Positions 45,233 through 53,698 of a DNA stretch of 64,000 nt are shown here, piece after piece. The stretch's first letter is position 1. Every line of letters starts with the position of its first letter. The DNA lies in NCBI RefSeq assembly GCF_009931615.1, contig NZ_CP046620.1, positions 2,061,501 through 2,125,500 on the forward strand. The letters run 5' to 3'. A program made the translations under genes and the position numbers. The notes below the pieces were generated by a model. It saw only the letters and a program-made list of their open reading frames with translations. It searched no databases and was not told where the DNA came from. The stretch comes from Algicella marina (GTDB taxonomy: Bacteria > Pseudomonadota > Alphaproteobacteria > Rhodobacterales > Rhodobacteraceae).

Positions 45233-46690
45233 CTAACGGTATCGTTCGAGCAACTTGTCAAGTTTCTCGCCCCTCGGTGTCCTCAGAGGGGCATTTTTGA
45301 CCGCATTATAGTACAGGTTCGGATCATATTGCTCGACGCCGAGATTGAGATGCTCGACCGTCAGCAGCCCCATGGAGGCGAGCAGTTCGTAGGCGCGCAC
45401 ATATTCGTCGCGGATAGAGGAGGCCAGCTGAACCTGCGCGTCGCGCAATTCCTGCTCCCTGTCCAGCACGTCAAGCGTGGTGCGTGCGCCGAGCCTGGCT
45501 TCCTCCCGCACACCGTCGAACGTGACCTGCGCGGCGGCGACCTGCTGCCGGTTGGCGATGATCGACGCCTGGGCAATATCCAGTCCGGCCCAAGCCGATG
45601 CGACGTTGCGCTGGACGAGCCGCGCGGTGTCCTGCACGAGGAACTTCTGCTCCGACAGCGCGGCCTGTGCCTCGCGGATGGCGGATTTCAGCGCCCCGCC
45701 GGAATAGAGCTGACGCCGCAGGGTCAGGGACAACTGCCCCGATGCCTTGGTGTCCAGATCGTCGTAGATGTTGAGGTTGCCGGAGTTGGTGACACCGAAG
45801 CTCGCACCCGCGTCGAGTGTCAGCTTGCGGTTGGCGTCGGCCCGCTCGACATTGTATTTCGCCGCGATCTCGCGGAAGCGAATGGCGATCATGTCCGGGC
45901 TTTCGCGCATGGCGATGGAAATGGCCTGTTCCAGCGAGGCCGGCAGCGCCGGGATCGGCGGCGGGGCCTGAAGGTTTTCCGGCGGCACGCCGACGACAGC
46001 GCGGAACTGTTCCTGCGAGACGGTCAGCTGACCGCGGAAACTGGCCAGCGATGCGCGGGCCTGCGCCAGGCGTGCCTCCGCAAGGCTGACATCCGTGCGC
46101 GTGACTTCCCCGAGTTCGAAACGATCGCGGGCGGCCCGCACCTGCTGACCCAGCACCGACACATTGCTCTCGGCCAGCGAAACGAACCGGATGTCGCGGC
46201 GGACATCCATGAAGGCTGTCACGGCGTTCAGCAGCAGGTTCTGCTCGGCATTCTTGAGGCTGGCCCGGCCAGCGGAAACGCTGGCGTTCGCCGCGTTGAC
46301 GGCGGCTTTCGTACGGCCGGCGTCGAACAGGTTCAGCGTGGTGCTGATCCGGGCGTTGATCTGGCGGGAGCGGGCAACCGTATTCGGCTCGAACTCCTCG
46401 AGATCACCGAAAGGGTCGGTGGGATCCACCGGGCGAAATGAGTTCTGGGGTTCGGAGATACCGGTTGTAACCCCGAATTCCATGTTCACCTGCGGCCGTT
46501 TGCCGGCCTTCGCCTGCCCCACCTGCTCATCCAGGGCGCGCAGTGCAGCCTGCGCCGCCTGCAGCGAGGGACTCAATTGGTACGCCTTCGCCAGAGTGTC
46601 GGCGAGCGTATCAGCACCGGCCTGCCCGGCGCAGGCTGCGCACAGGATGGCCACGCTTACGTATCGCACGATCGTGTTACCGCGTTTCAT
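45233..46690 (-). CDS. tolC: TolC-family outer membrane efflux protein
   Basis: A 485-residue outer-membrane channel protein. A signal peptide spans about residues 1-26 (VRYVSVAILCAACAGQAGA, cleavage after A-D-A-like site). Two OEP repeats of long helices follow (TLADTLAKAYQLSPSLQAAQ; GEVTRTDVSLAEARLAQARA; EEARLGARTTLDVLDREQEL), typical of TolC trimers that connect to RND or type I exporters. The partner pump is not in the window. It lies 56 bp downstream of the pcm-like gene on the same strand, probably in one operon. Confidence 0.92.
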   Translation of the reverse strand: MKRGNTIVRYVSVAILCAACAGQAGADTLADTLAKAYQLSPSLQAAQAALRALDEQVGQAKAGKRPQVNMEFGVTTGISEPQNSFRPVDPTDPFGDLEEFEPNTVARSRQINARISTTLNLFDAGRTKAAVNAANASVSAGRASLKNAEQNLLLNAVTAFMDVRRDIRFVSLAESNVSVLGQQVRAARDRFELGEVTRTDVSLAEARLAQARASLASFRGQLTVSQEQFRAVVGVPPENLQAPPPIPALPASLEQAISIAMRESPDMIAIRFREIAAKYNVERADANRKLTLDAGASFGVTNSGNLNIYDDLDTKASGQLSLTLRRQLYSGGALKSAIREAQAALSEQKFLVQDTARLVQRNVASAWAGLDIAQASIIANRQQVAAAQVTFDGVREEARLGARTTLDVLDREQELRDAQVQLASSIRDEYVRAYELLASMGLLTVEHLNLGVEQYDPNLYYNAVKNAPLRTPRGEKLDKLLERYR

Positions 46691-46746
46691 TGCTCAACTT
46701 GCCTCATTTAAAAGCCGCCGCTTTGATGCGGTGGTCATTCTATTGC

Positions 46747-47400
46747 TCAGAACTCAAACCGGGATTCACTCTCGAAACCCGGCAGTACCGGCGCAGTCGC
46801 GTCGAATTCTGCCTTCCAGATTACCCTTTGACCACTTTTTCTGCCTATTTTGGCCTGTCCGAAGGTGCCTTCGCTGAAAAGTGCGGCAATCCGGCCACCA
46901 TCCTTGAGCTGCGCGACAATCTCCGCCGGCACCTCCTGCACGCCGCCTTCCACGAGAATCACATCGTAGGGGCCATGCGCCGGATCGCCGGCGGCCAGCG
47001 GCCCCTCGGTGATGACGGCATTGTCGGCCCCGATGGCGGCAAGCTGCGTTTCGGCCTCGCGGCACATGCCAGCATCCTCCTCGACGCCGACAACCGCCTC
47101 CGCCAGGCGGGCGATCACCGCCGTCGAATAGCCAAGGCCACTGCCGATATCGAGCACGAGGTCGGACGGCGTGACGGCCAGAGAATCCAGCATCTTTGCA
47201 AAAACCCGTGGATCGAGCAGCACCCGGCCGGGGGCGAGGCCGATATGTTCGCCGGCATAGGCGACAGAACTCATGGCCTGCGGCACGAAGCGTTCGCGCG
47301 GAATGTCGAGCAGTGCGGCGATGATCGGGTATCGCGTCACATCGGAAGGCCGGATCTGGCAATCGACCATGGCGGTTCGGGCGGACGTAAAATCAATCAT
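46747..47400 (-). CDS. Protein-L-isoaspartate O-methyltransferase family protein
   Basis: A 217-residue SAM-dependent methyltransferase of the Pcm family. IDFTSARTAMVDCQIRPSDV at the start and PRERFVPQAMSSVAYAGEHI (Pcm substrate region) are seen; SAM motif I is VLDIGSGLGYSTAVIARLA near residue 78. The usual Pcm T-I-S-Q motif after the start is replaced, so true isoaspartate repair is not certain; this branch often sits next to tolC in alphaproteobacteria. ATG 47400 was taken; a GTG two codons upstream is possible. Confidence 0.8.
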   Translation of the reverse strand: MIDFTSARTAMVDCQIRPSDVTRYPIIAALLDIPRERFVPQAMSSVAYAGEHIGLAPGRVLLDPRVFAKMLDSLAVTPSDLVLDIGSGLGYSTAVIARLAEAVVGVEEDAGMCREAETQLAAIGADNAVITEGPLAAGDPAHGPYDVILVEGGVQEVPAEIVAQLKDGGRIAALFSEGTFGQAKIGRKSGQRVIWKAEFDATAPVLPGFESESRFEF

Positions 47401-47491
47401 CTGCACTCATCTCTCGGGGCTCCGGGCGCTTGTCCGTTCCGTTTGCCACAATCGCATCAACGGGGCAACGTGCTTCCAGAGCCAAACTGTC

Positions 47492-47509
47492 TCAAACACG
47501 CGTGTTTGA
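47492..47509. promoter_or_regulatory. Perfect 18-bp palindrome TCAAACACG-CGTGTTTGA
   Basis: A gapless perfect palindrome lies 92 bp upstream of the pcm-like start and 86 bp before tRNA-Cys. Its length and symmetry fit a dimeric (TetR-like) repressor operator for the pcm-tolC operon. No such regulator gene is nearby. Confidence 0.5.
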
Positions 47510-47555
47510 TCGCGACGGCGCCGGAGAATTTTCCAGCACCGGCAGCGGATTGCCA

Positions 47556-47584
47556 TTGACCACCCCGCCCGGAGAGCCTAAGTC
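47556..47584 (+). promoter_or_regulatory. Candidate promoter of tRNA-Cys
   Basis: TTGACC (-35) and TAAGTC (-10) separated by 17 bp, 10 bp before the tRNA 5' end. The -10 is weak and the following bases are GC-rich, as is common for stable RNA promoters. Confidence 0.4.
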
Positions 47585-47594
47585 GGGCTGCCGA

Positions 47595-47668
47595 GGCGAG
47601 TTGGCGGAGTGGTTACGCAGCGGATTGCAAATCCGTGTACACCGGTTCGATTCCGGTACTCGCCTCCA
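47595..47668 (+). tRNA. tRNA-Cys (anticodon GCA)
   Basis: A 74-nt cloverleaf: acceptor arm GGCGAGT pairs with ACTCGCC, discriminator T and encoded CCA end the gene. The anticodon arm GCGGA-TTGCAAA-TCCGT shows GCA at positions 34-36, the T arm is CCGG-TTCGATT-CCGG, and the D arm is short (GGCGGAGTGGTTAC). Not adjacent to other tRNAs and no integrase or prophage follows it. Confidence 0.95.
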
Positions 47669-47982
47669 ATAAAGACAATCCCTTACATCACTCCTTCGCG
47701 TGTCTGAGGCCTTTCGTATGCGTCTTGAGACAGTGGGTTGCTCGGTCGGGCTTGCTCCAAACCTCATCGTTTTCATCAGGGCCGGCCCCCGCAGCACGCT
47801 CGATATTCTGAGCCGCTTGGCGCACTGACCATCCGATCAGAAGCACGGTCGGGCATAACGACAGATCAGCATCCAGCAATCTGGTAGTGGCTGCTACATG
47901 CGTATCGGGCACAGTCCTCCCAGACGTCACGTCCCGCAGTCATGCTGACTTGCCTCGCTCCGGTCGCGACATGCGAGCGCTG
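47669..47982. other. Spacer downstream of tRNA-Cys, nothing recognised
   Basis: About 310 bp between the tRNA and the SDR gene 3' end. I see no convincing coding frame, integrase remnant or tRNA 3' duplication that would mark an integrated element. Confidence 0.4.
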
Positions 47983-48837
47983 TCAGTCCGCCGTTGGTGC
48001 GCCGCCGTCCGGATGCAGCACGTGGCCTGCCATGAAGGAGCTGTCGGCACAGGCAAGGAACAGGATCGAGGGTGCGACCTCGTTTGGCTGGCCGGCGCGG
48101 CCCATGGTGCTCGAGTCTCCGAAGCTCTCCACCTTTTCCGGCGGAAACGAGGCCGGGATCAGCGGCGTCCAGATCGGCCCGGGTGCCACAGCATTGACCC
48201 GGATGCCACGCGAGGCGAGCTTGTGCGCCAGTGCCCGGGTAAAGGAAAGTATTGCCCCCTTGGTGGCGGAGTAGTCGATCAGCAGATCCTGGCCGCGATA
48301 GGCGGTAACCGAGGTGGTGGCGACAATTGCTGCCCCCTCCTGCAGGTGCGGCAGCACCGCCTGCACCATGAACATCTGTCCGAAGATGTTGGTACGGAAA
48401 GTGGCTTCGATCTGGTCTTCCGAAACGTTTTCGAAATCCTGTTGAGCATGCTGCTCGGCGGCGTTGTTGACCAGAATATCGACGCGGCCAAACCGTTCGA
48501 TCACCTGTGCCACAGCATCGTTGCAAAATTTCTTGTTGCCGACATCGCCGCGAATTGCGATGCCTGCGCCCCCTTCGGCCTCGATCAGCTCCAGCGTCTT
48601 CTCGGCGTCTTCAATTTCATCCTCGGAGAGGTAGAGAATTGCGACATTGGCACCTTCGCGGGCGAACAGCACAGCGGCGGCGCGGCCGATACCGGAATCG
48701 CCGCCGGTAATGATCGCCGTTTTGCCTTCAAGCCGGCCTGAGCCAGGATAGAAAGGGCGAAAGTCCGGCGTCGGCGTCATTTCCGCCTCCACACCCGGCT
48801 GCTGATCCTGCAGGCGGTCGTTTGAAAACTGGTTCAT
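47983..48837 (-). CDS. SDR-family oxidoreductase, YghA-like stress type
   Basis: A 284-residue short-chain dehydrogenase of the longer type with an N-terminal extension (residues 1-37, ending FRPFYPGSGRLEGKTAIITG). NAD(P) motif GGDSGIGRAAA near 46, NNAAEQH near 122, catalytic Ser in TTSVTAYRG near 174 and YSATKGA near 190 are intact. YghA/GsiB-linked members are common near general stress genes. It is followed upstream (same strand) by a small tail-anchored protein gene and the PQQ dehydrogenase, suggesting an oxidoreductase or stress cluster. Confidence 0.87.
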   Translation of the reverse strand: MNQFSNDRLQDQQPGVEAEMTPTPDFRPFYPGSGRLEGKTAIITGGDSGIGRAAAVLFAREGANVAILYLSEDEIEDAEKTLELIEAEGGAGIAIRGDVGNKKFCNDAVAQVIERFGRVDILVNNAAEQHAQQDFENVSEDQIEATFRTNIFGQMFMVQAVLPHLQEGAAIVATTSVTAYRGQDLLIDYSATKGAILSFTRALAHKLASRGIRVNAVAPGPIWTPLIPASFPPEKVESFGDSSTMGRAGQPNEVAPSILFLACADSSFMAGHVLHPDGGAPTAD

Positions 48838-48850
48838 GGCGCGATCCTCC

Positions 48851-49207
48851 TCAGGTCAGCCAAAAGATGAGTGCTATCACCAGAACAGCGACCGCTACCC
48901 CTATCGCAATGGTCTGCGGTGCCACGTGGTTGGCATGACGGTCGGCAGGGCCCGGCTTGGTGTCCACGGCCTGGCCTCTCACCGTCTCCGTGGCCATCGC
49001 CTGTGCGGCGCGTGCACGCTCCGGCGGCAGCCCGGCCGCTTCGTCGTCGGTGCCAAGTGGCGCGGCTGCGGGATCCAAGAAGGCAACCTTGTCACCGGTG
49101 CCGCCACGATCGATTTCGTCCCGCAGCTGATCCACCATCGCCGGACCCGTTGAGGGCTTTGCTTCCTTGTCCTTCAGGTTCGGTTTGTCGTCGTGTTCGT
49201 TTGACAT
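48851..49207 (-). CDS. Small hydrophilic protein with C-terminal membrane anchor
   Basis: Not recognised. A 118-residue protein: charged, probably disordered N-terminal 90 residues (MSNEHDDKPNLKDKEAKPST; ERARAAQAMATETVRGQ), then one hydrophobic helix at the very end (IAIGVAVAVLVIALIFWL) with two residues beyond. This is a tail-anchored topology. ATG 49207 has AAGGA eight bases upstream. Start-to-stop spacing of 13 bp links it to the stress-type SDR. Confidence 0.65.
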   Translation of the reverse strand: MSNEHDDKPNLKDKEAKPSTGPAMVDQLRDEIDRGGTGDKVAFLDPAAAPLGTDDEAAGLPPERARAAQAMATETVRGQAVDTKPGPADRHANHVAPQTIAIGVAVAVLVIALIFWLT

Positions 49208-49256
49208 TGACGTGATCCTTGTCGGGCCAGCCGCCGGGGCGGACCGGCGTTGCGGT

Positions 49257-51302
49257 TCAGTCTTCGGGAAGTGTCCAGGCCATGACCTCATCACCGACCG
49301 GGGTCTCCATGAAATGGTGGCCCATGGCGGTCACCATCACGTATTGGCGGCCATTGGCCTCATAGGTGATCGGATTTGCCTGACCGCCGGCCGGCAGCTT
49401 GACCGACCACAGTGTTTCACCGGTTTCGATGTCGATAGCGCTAAACAGGTTATCGGTGGCGGCGGCGATGAACACCAGGCCGCTGGCGGTAACCACAGCA
49501 CCCCCGTTGTTGGGCGTGCCGATATCGAGGGGAAGCATCGATGGAATGCCGAACGGACCGTTGCGGCGGGCAGTGCCAAGCGGCCGGTCCCACAGCGTCT
49601 CACCGGTCTCAAGATCGATGGCGCGGATGCCACCATAAGGCGGCCGGGTGCAGGGCATGCCTGTTACATCGTTGCGCCAGCCGGCATTGACGTTGATGGC
49701 ATAAGGCGACCCCAACTGCGGATCTCCGGCACCTTCGGGCGCTCCGGCACGCTGATCAACCTCATTGATCGGCAGCAAGCCCATCTCGTCCGCCTGCTCC
49801 CGCGGTATCAGCTGGTTGTAATTCGGGATGTCGTTGTAGTTGGCAACGATGATGCCACGCTCAGTATCCACCGCGACAGAACCCCAGTCCGAACCGCCAT
49901 TGTAGCCCGGATACTGTATCCATGGCCGGTCGGCGGAGGGCGGCGTCAGGTAGCCGTCATAGTTCGCCCGTCGGTACTGGATGCGGCACCACAACTGATC
50001 GATCGGGCTGAAACCCCACATGTCCTTTTCTTCCAGCGGATCCTTGCGGAGCGTGTGCCAGGCTGACACCGGCTGGCTGTCGGCGATGTAGTCGGGCTCG
50101 ATCTCTCCCTTCGGTAAATCGGTGAGTTCGTCAACCGGGGTCAGTGGCTCGCCGGTCGCACGGTCGAGGATATAGATGTCGCCCTGCTTTGTTGGCAGCA
50201 GGATTGCAGGTGTGCCCTGCCATTCAATCAGGGTCGATTGACTGCCGAGGTCATAATCCCAGACATCGTTGCGAATTGTCTGGAAGTGCCAGACTTCCTC
50301 ACCAGTCGTGGCATCGAGTGCCACCAGTGAAGTGGCGTATTCATTTTCCGCTTGTGTGCGGTTGGATCCATAATAATCAACCGCCGAGTTACCCATTGGC
50401 ATGTAGACGTAGCCCAGTTCCTCGTCCGCCACGCCTGTTGTCCACATGTTGGGCGTGCCCCGGGTGTAGACCTCACCTTCCGGTGGGCCGTTCCGGTTCT
50501 GGTCTGGCGCGGCCAGATCCCATGCCCAGGCCAGTTCCCCGCTGATGGCGTCATAACCACGGATGACGCCGGACGGCGCATCCTCCGCCTGGCCGTCGAG
50601 GACCTGCGCACCCGTAACCAGAATGCCACGGACCAATGTGGGAGGGGCGGTGACCGCATACCAGCCCGGTACCCTTTCGCCGAGATCCTTCCAAAGATCG
50701 ACGGTACCGTTTTCGCCAAAATCCTCGCACGGTGTGCCGGTAGCGGCGTCCACCGCGACGAGCTTGGCGTCCAGCGTGCCCTGAATCACGCGAGTCGCAC
50801 AGGCATCGCCTTCGCCCGCTTCAGGATCGATGTAATAAGTTACGCCGCGGCAGGTTGCTCCATAGGGAATTGCCTCGTTCGGCACGCCGGGATCGAAGCG
50901 CCAATTCTCCTCTCCAGACGTGGCGTCAATAGAAATCAGCACATTCATTGCGGAGCACATCAGAAGATCGTTGCCAATCTTCAGCGGTGTGGTTTCCGGA
51001 GAATACATGCCTTCGGCCTGACCCTCGGGCATGTCACCGGTTTCATATGTGAAGGCTGGTTCAAGATTCGCTACATTTTCAGGGGTGATCTTATCCAGTG
51101 GCGAGAAGCGGGTCGCGTTGGCATCGCCTCCGTAGTAGGGCCAGTCCGCGCCGACTTGCATCTGTGGCTGCGGTCCCGATGTCGTCGCCTGGGCCGCGGT
51201 TTCCTCGCCCGCAGGTTCCGGCGGCTGCGTATCCTGCTGAGCGGCCAATGGTCCGGCAGCGGTGGTCAGGATGGTGACGGCTATCAGATTGCGGCGGAAC
51301 AT
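49257..51302 (-). CDS. PQQ-dependent dehydrogenase, glucose/polyol type, catalytic subunit
   Basis: A 681-residue periplasmic quinoprotein. Signal peptide at residues 1-21 (FRRNLIAVTILTTAAGPLAA), then an eight-bladed propeller with repeated tryptophan docking motifs (A..TG...W). ADWPYYGGDANATRFSPLDKI near residue 53 opens the domain; RNDVWDYDLGSQSTLIEW near 345 and ILLPTKQGDIYILDRATGEPL carry residues equivalent to the active-site Asp and Lys of glucose dehydrogenase; ANGRQYVMVTAMGHH is near the end. It lacks the N-terminal membrane helices of Gcd; these are encoded by the separate gene just upstream, as in SldBA polyol dehydrogenase. Substrate could be glucose, polyols or quinate. ATG 51302 follows GGAGG. 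Confidence 0.88.
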   Translation of the reverse strand: MFRRNLIAVTILTTAAGPLAAQQDTQPPEPAGEETAAQATTSGPQPQMQVGADWPYYGGDANATRFSPLDKITPENVANLEPAFTYETGDMPEGQAEGMYSPETTPLKIGNDLLMCSAMNVLISIDATSGEENWRFDPGVPNEAIPYGATCRGVTYYIDPEAGEGDACATRVIQGTLDAKLVAVDAATGTPCEDFGENGTVDLWKDLGERVPGWYAVTAPPTLVRGILVTGAQVLDGQAEDAPSGVIRGYDAISGELAWAWDLAAPDQNRNGPPEGEVYTRGTPNMWTTGVADEELGYVYMPMGNSAVDYYGSNRTQAENEYATSLVALDATTGEEVWHFQTIRNDVWDYDLGSQSTLIEWQGTPAILLPTKQGDIYILDRATGEPLTPVDELTDLPKGEIEPDYIADSQPVSAWHTLRKDPLEEKDMWGFSPIDQLWCRIQYRRANYDGYLTPPSADRPWIQYPGYNGGSDWGSVAVDTERGIIVANYNDIPNYNQLIPREQADEMGLLPINEVDQRAGAPEGAGDPQLGSPYAINVNAGWRNDVTGMPCTRPPYGGIRAIDLETGETLWDRPLGTARRNGPFGIPSMLPLDIGTPNNGGAVVTASGLVFIAAATDNLFSAIDIETGETLWSVKLPAGGQANPITYEANGRQYVMVTAMGHHFMETPVGDEVMAWTLPED

Positions 51303-51324
51303 GGCGCCTCCGTTTGGCATCGTT

Positions 51325-51690
51325 TCATGAGTTGCGTCTCAGGGCCGGAATGCAGGACAGGATGAGGAGCAGGATCAGCGTCGGGGCAACAAGCCGCGGC
51401 ACATGTGCCCACCAATCCGCGCCGACTTCCCAAAATGCCCATGCGATCGTGCCGGTCCAGGTCGCCAAATAGAGCCAGACGGCGAGCGTTCGTTGTTGGA
51501 GGAGCAAGACGCCGGTAAGCGCGAGCGCGACGCCAGCTATGCCGTAATACCAACTGCCCCCCAGCAGGATTAACCAGAGCCCACCCGCGGCAAGCGTCGC
51601 ACCAAGCGCGAGGCATATGCTTCCGAGCACCATCACTGCCCAATTTTTGGATACGACCCTTTCGGTTGTATGTTGGCGGCTACTGGTCAT
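51325..51690 (-). CDS. Membrane anchor subunit of PQQ dehydrogenase (SldB-like)
   Basis: A 121-residue protein with four hydrophobic helices (VMVLGSICLALGATLAAGG; YYGIAGVALALTGVLLL; LAVWLYLATWTGTIAWAFWE; LVAPTLILLLILSCIPALR). The pattern GSWYYGIAG and WEVGADWWAHVPRLVAPT corresponds to the N-terminal membrane domain of glucose dehydrogenase, including the ubiquinone-side loop. It is separated from the catalytic gene by 22 bp. ATG 51690 was chosen, with GGAG nine bases upstream; a GTG at 51705 is possible. Confidence 0.85.
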   Translation of the reverse strand: MTSSRQHTTERVVSKNWAVMVLGSICLALGATLAAGGLWLILLGGSWYYGIAGVALALTGVLLLQQRTLAVWLYLATWTGTIAWAFWEVGADWWAHVPRLVAPTLILLLILSCIPALRRNS

Positions 51691-52205
51691 CGGCGCGCAC
51701 TCCACTGCATTCGAAGGATTCTCTGTGGCAGCGCCGACCGTTGGGAGGGCACCGCGATTACTTCTGCAACGATGCGCTCCTCGCCGAAGTTCCGAAATTC
51801 CGGCAACTTTTTGAAACCTCCGATGTCATGATCGCGAATGTTGCGAACCGGATTGTTCAGAGGCGGCGACGGAAGCGGTCCGGAGTGCGCCCTTGAGCGC
51901 TGTCTGTTTCGGCAATCCCGACCAACGCGCCCTCGAAACGATTTTCTGGCGCGAAGGCTCCACATATTCCGACACAAAATGCCGCAGGTAGACGGTGCGA
52001 TGGGGCGACGATCTCTGCCGGTGCCGAGTTTCCGCGCAGAACATTCCATAGGCACCAACCCAGAGAAGTGAGGTGAACCGGCAATGCAGCGATTCCGAGC
52101 TGGATCTGGTCCGTACTGCCGGGGAATAGCCTGAAGAGTTCATGAGCGGGGGGAACACCCGTCTCTGTCAGTTGTTAGGTCACTGAACTGTAGACGGAGC
52201 GCCGC
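51691..52205. other. Divergent spacer of about 510 bp, no gene supported
   Basis: Lies between the divergently transcribed PQQ anchor gene and the molybdenum enzyme operon, so it should hold both promoters. Open frames exist on both strands but their translations are Arg/Ser-rich with no family pattern. No clear -35/-10 pairs or operators stood out. Confidence 0.4.
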
Positions 52206-52730
52206 ATGAAAACCTCGATGACCATAAACGGATCGCCCGAGACACTCGATCTTGATCCCCGAACCACGCTGCTTGACGCCTTACGCGATCACCTGAACCT
52301 GACGGGAAGCAAAAAGGGATGCGACCACGGCCAGTGCGGTGCCTGCACCGTTCTCGTTGGAGGGCGGCGGATCAACGCCTGTCTCAGCCTTGCTGTCATG
52401 CACGACGGCGACGATATCACGACAGTCGAAGGATTGTCTCAGGACGGGCGTTCACCGCTTCAGGCCGCCTTCGTGCGGCACGACGGTATGCAGTGCGGCT
52501 ATTGCACCCCAGGGCAGCTATGTTCGGGTACCGCTGTGATGGATGAGATCGCCGACGGTTGGCCAAGCTATGTAAGTGATGATCTCAACGGGCCCTACCT
52601 CCTGACCCACGAAGAACTGTCGGAACGGATGAGCGGGAATATTTGTCGCTGCTCGTGTTATCCCGGCATCAACGCAGCCATTCAGGAAGCCGCTGAAGAA
52701 GAATTCAGCCATGCGGAGGCTGCGGAATGA
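52206..52730 (+). CDS. paoA: Aldehyde oxidoreductase, [2Fe-2S] subunit (PaoA-like, no Tat leader)
   Basis: A 174-residue protein with two [2Fe-2S] clusters. Plant-ferredoxin-type cluster: [20 protein letters not shown] near residue 34 with the fourth Cys in NACLSLAV; second cluster: [13 protein letters not shown] near 99 and [12 protein letters not shown] near 143. It passes electrons from the molybdenum subunit to FAD. Periplasmic PaoA homologues have a Tat leader of about 50 residues; here the frame upstream of ATG 52206 hits a stop at 52191, so the enzyme should be cytoplasmic. ATGA overlaps the next gene. Confidence 0.88.
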   Translation: MKTSMTINGSPETLDLDPRTTLLDALRDHLNLTGSKKGCDHGQCGACTVLVGGRRINACLSLAVMHDGDDITTVEGLSQDGRSPLQAAFVRHDGMQCGYCTPGQLCSGTAVMDEIADGWPSYVSDDLNGPYLLTHEELSERMSGNICRCSCYPGINAAIQEAAEEEFSHAEAAE

Positions 52731-53698
52731 AACCTTTCGACTATCAGCGCCCTGCCGACCCGACTTCCGCTCGTCAAGCTGCCCGTGACGGCGCAATCTT
52801 TATTGCGGGCGGAACCAACCTTATCGACCTGATGAAGCTCGAGATCATGGCCCCGGACACGCTTGTCGATGTCACGCGGCTAGGGCTTGACCGTATCACC
52901 ACCAAGGACGACGGCCTGCATATCGGGGCGATGGTGACCAACTCAGACCTTGCTGCCGATATGCGGGTGCGCCAGGACTATCCTCTCCTCTCACGCGCTT
53001 TGCTGGCGGGGGCCTCCGGGCAACTGCGCAACAAGGCGACGACGGGTGGAAACCTCCTCCAGCGGACGCGGTGCCCCTATTTTTATGACACCGATGCCGT
53101 GTGCAACAAGCGCACGCCCGGAGCGGGCTGTTCTGCTTTTGGGGGCGAGATGCGAAATCATGCGATTTTGGGAACTTCCGAGCATTGCGTGGCGCTGCAT
53201 CCATCAGACATGGCCGTCGCGATGCGCGCTCTGGATGCGGCGGTCGAAGTCGAGGGCTACGACGGGGACATGCGCACCGTCACGCTGGACGAACTATACC
53301 GGCTGCCCGGAGAACGCCCGGACCTGGAAACTACGCTCGATCCCGGCGACCTGATCACCGGGGTTATCCTGCCCGCACCCGTTGACGGTCGGCAGATGTA
53401 TCGCAAGGTTCGAGATCGGGCTTCCTACGCCTTCGCTCTTGTCTCCATCGCAGCGGTGGTGGGGATGGAGAATGGCCGCATCGGCAACGTCGCATTGGCT
53501 TTCGGCGGCATCGGCACTCGCCCGTGGCGCAACACCGATGTCGAAGCGCTATTGATGGGTGAGGCTCCGTCTGAAGCGCTCTTCAAGAAGGCTGGCGAGA
53601 CTCTCATGAAAGACGCAGCAGTGCATGAGGGACTCGAGTTCAAAGAGACGCTCACCAAACGCCTGTTGTCCGCAACGCTGAGGGAGATGACGCAATGA
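52727..53698 (+). CDS. paoB: Aldehyde oxidoreductase, FAD-binding subunit with extra Fe-S motif (PaoB-like)
   Basis: A 323-residue flavoprotein of the CO-dehydrogenase flavoprotein fold. FAD motifs: [16 protein letters not shown] near residue 25 and [16 protein letters not shown] near 105. The stretch between residues 114 and 157 contains four cysteines (TRC, AVC, AGC, EHC) in the pattern of the PaoB insertion that binds a [4Fe-4S] cluster, unlike ordinary xanthine dehydrogenase medium subunits. Coupled by ATGA overlaps to both neighbours. Confidence 0.9.
   Translation: MKPFDYQRPADPTSARQAARDGAIFIAGGTNLIDLMKLEIMAPDTLVDVTRLGLDRITTKDDGLHIGAMVTNSDLAADMRVRQDYPLLSRALLAGASGQLRNKATTGGNLLQRTRCPYFYDTDAVCNKRTPGAGCSAFGGEMRNHAILGTSEHCVALHPSDMAVAMRALDAAVEVEGYDGDMRTVTLDELYRLPGERPDLETTLDPGDLITGVILPAPVDGRQMYRKVRDRASYAFALVSIAAVVGMENGRIGNVALAFGGIGTRPWRNTDVEALLMGEAPSEALFKKAGETLMKDAAVHEGLEFKETLTKRLLSATLREMTQ

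Noticed and set aside
47595-47982. Genomic island attachment at tRNA-Cys
   Set aside because: No integrase and no repeat of the tRNA 3' end were found downstream.
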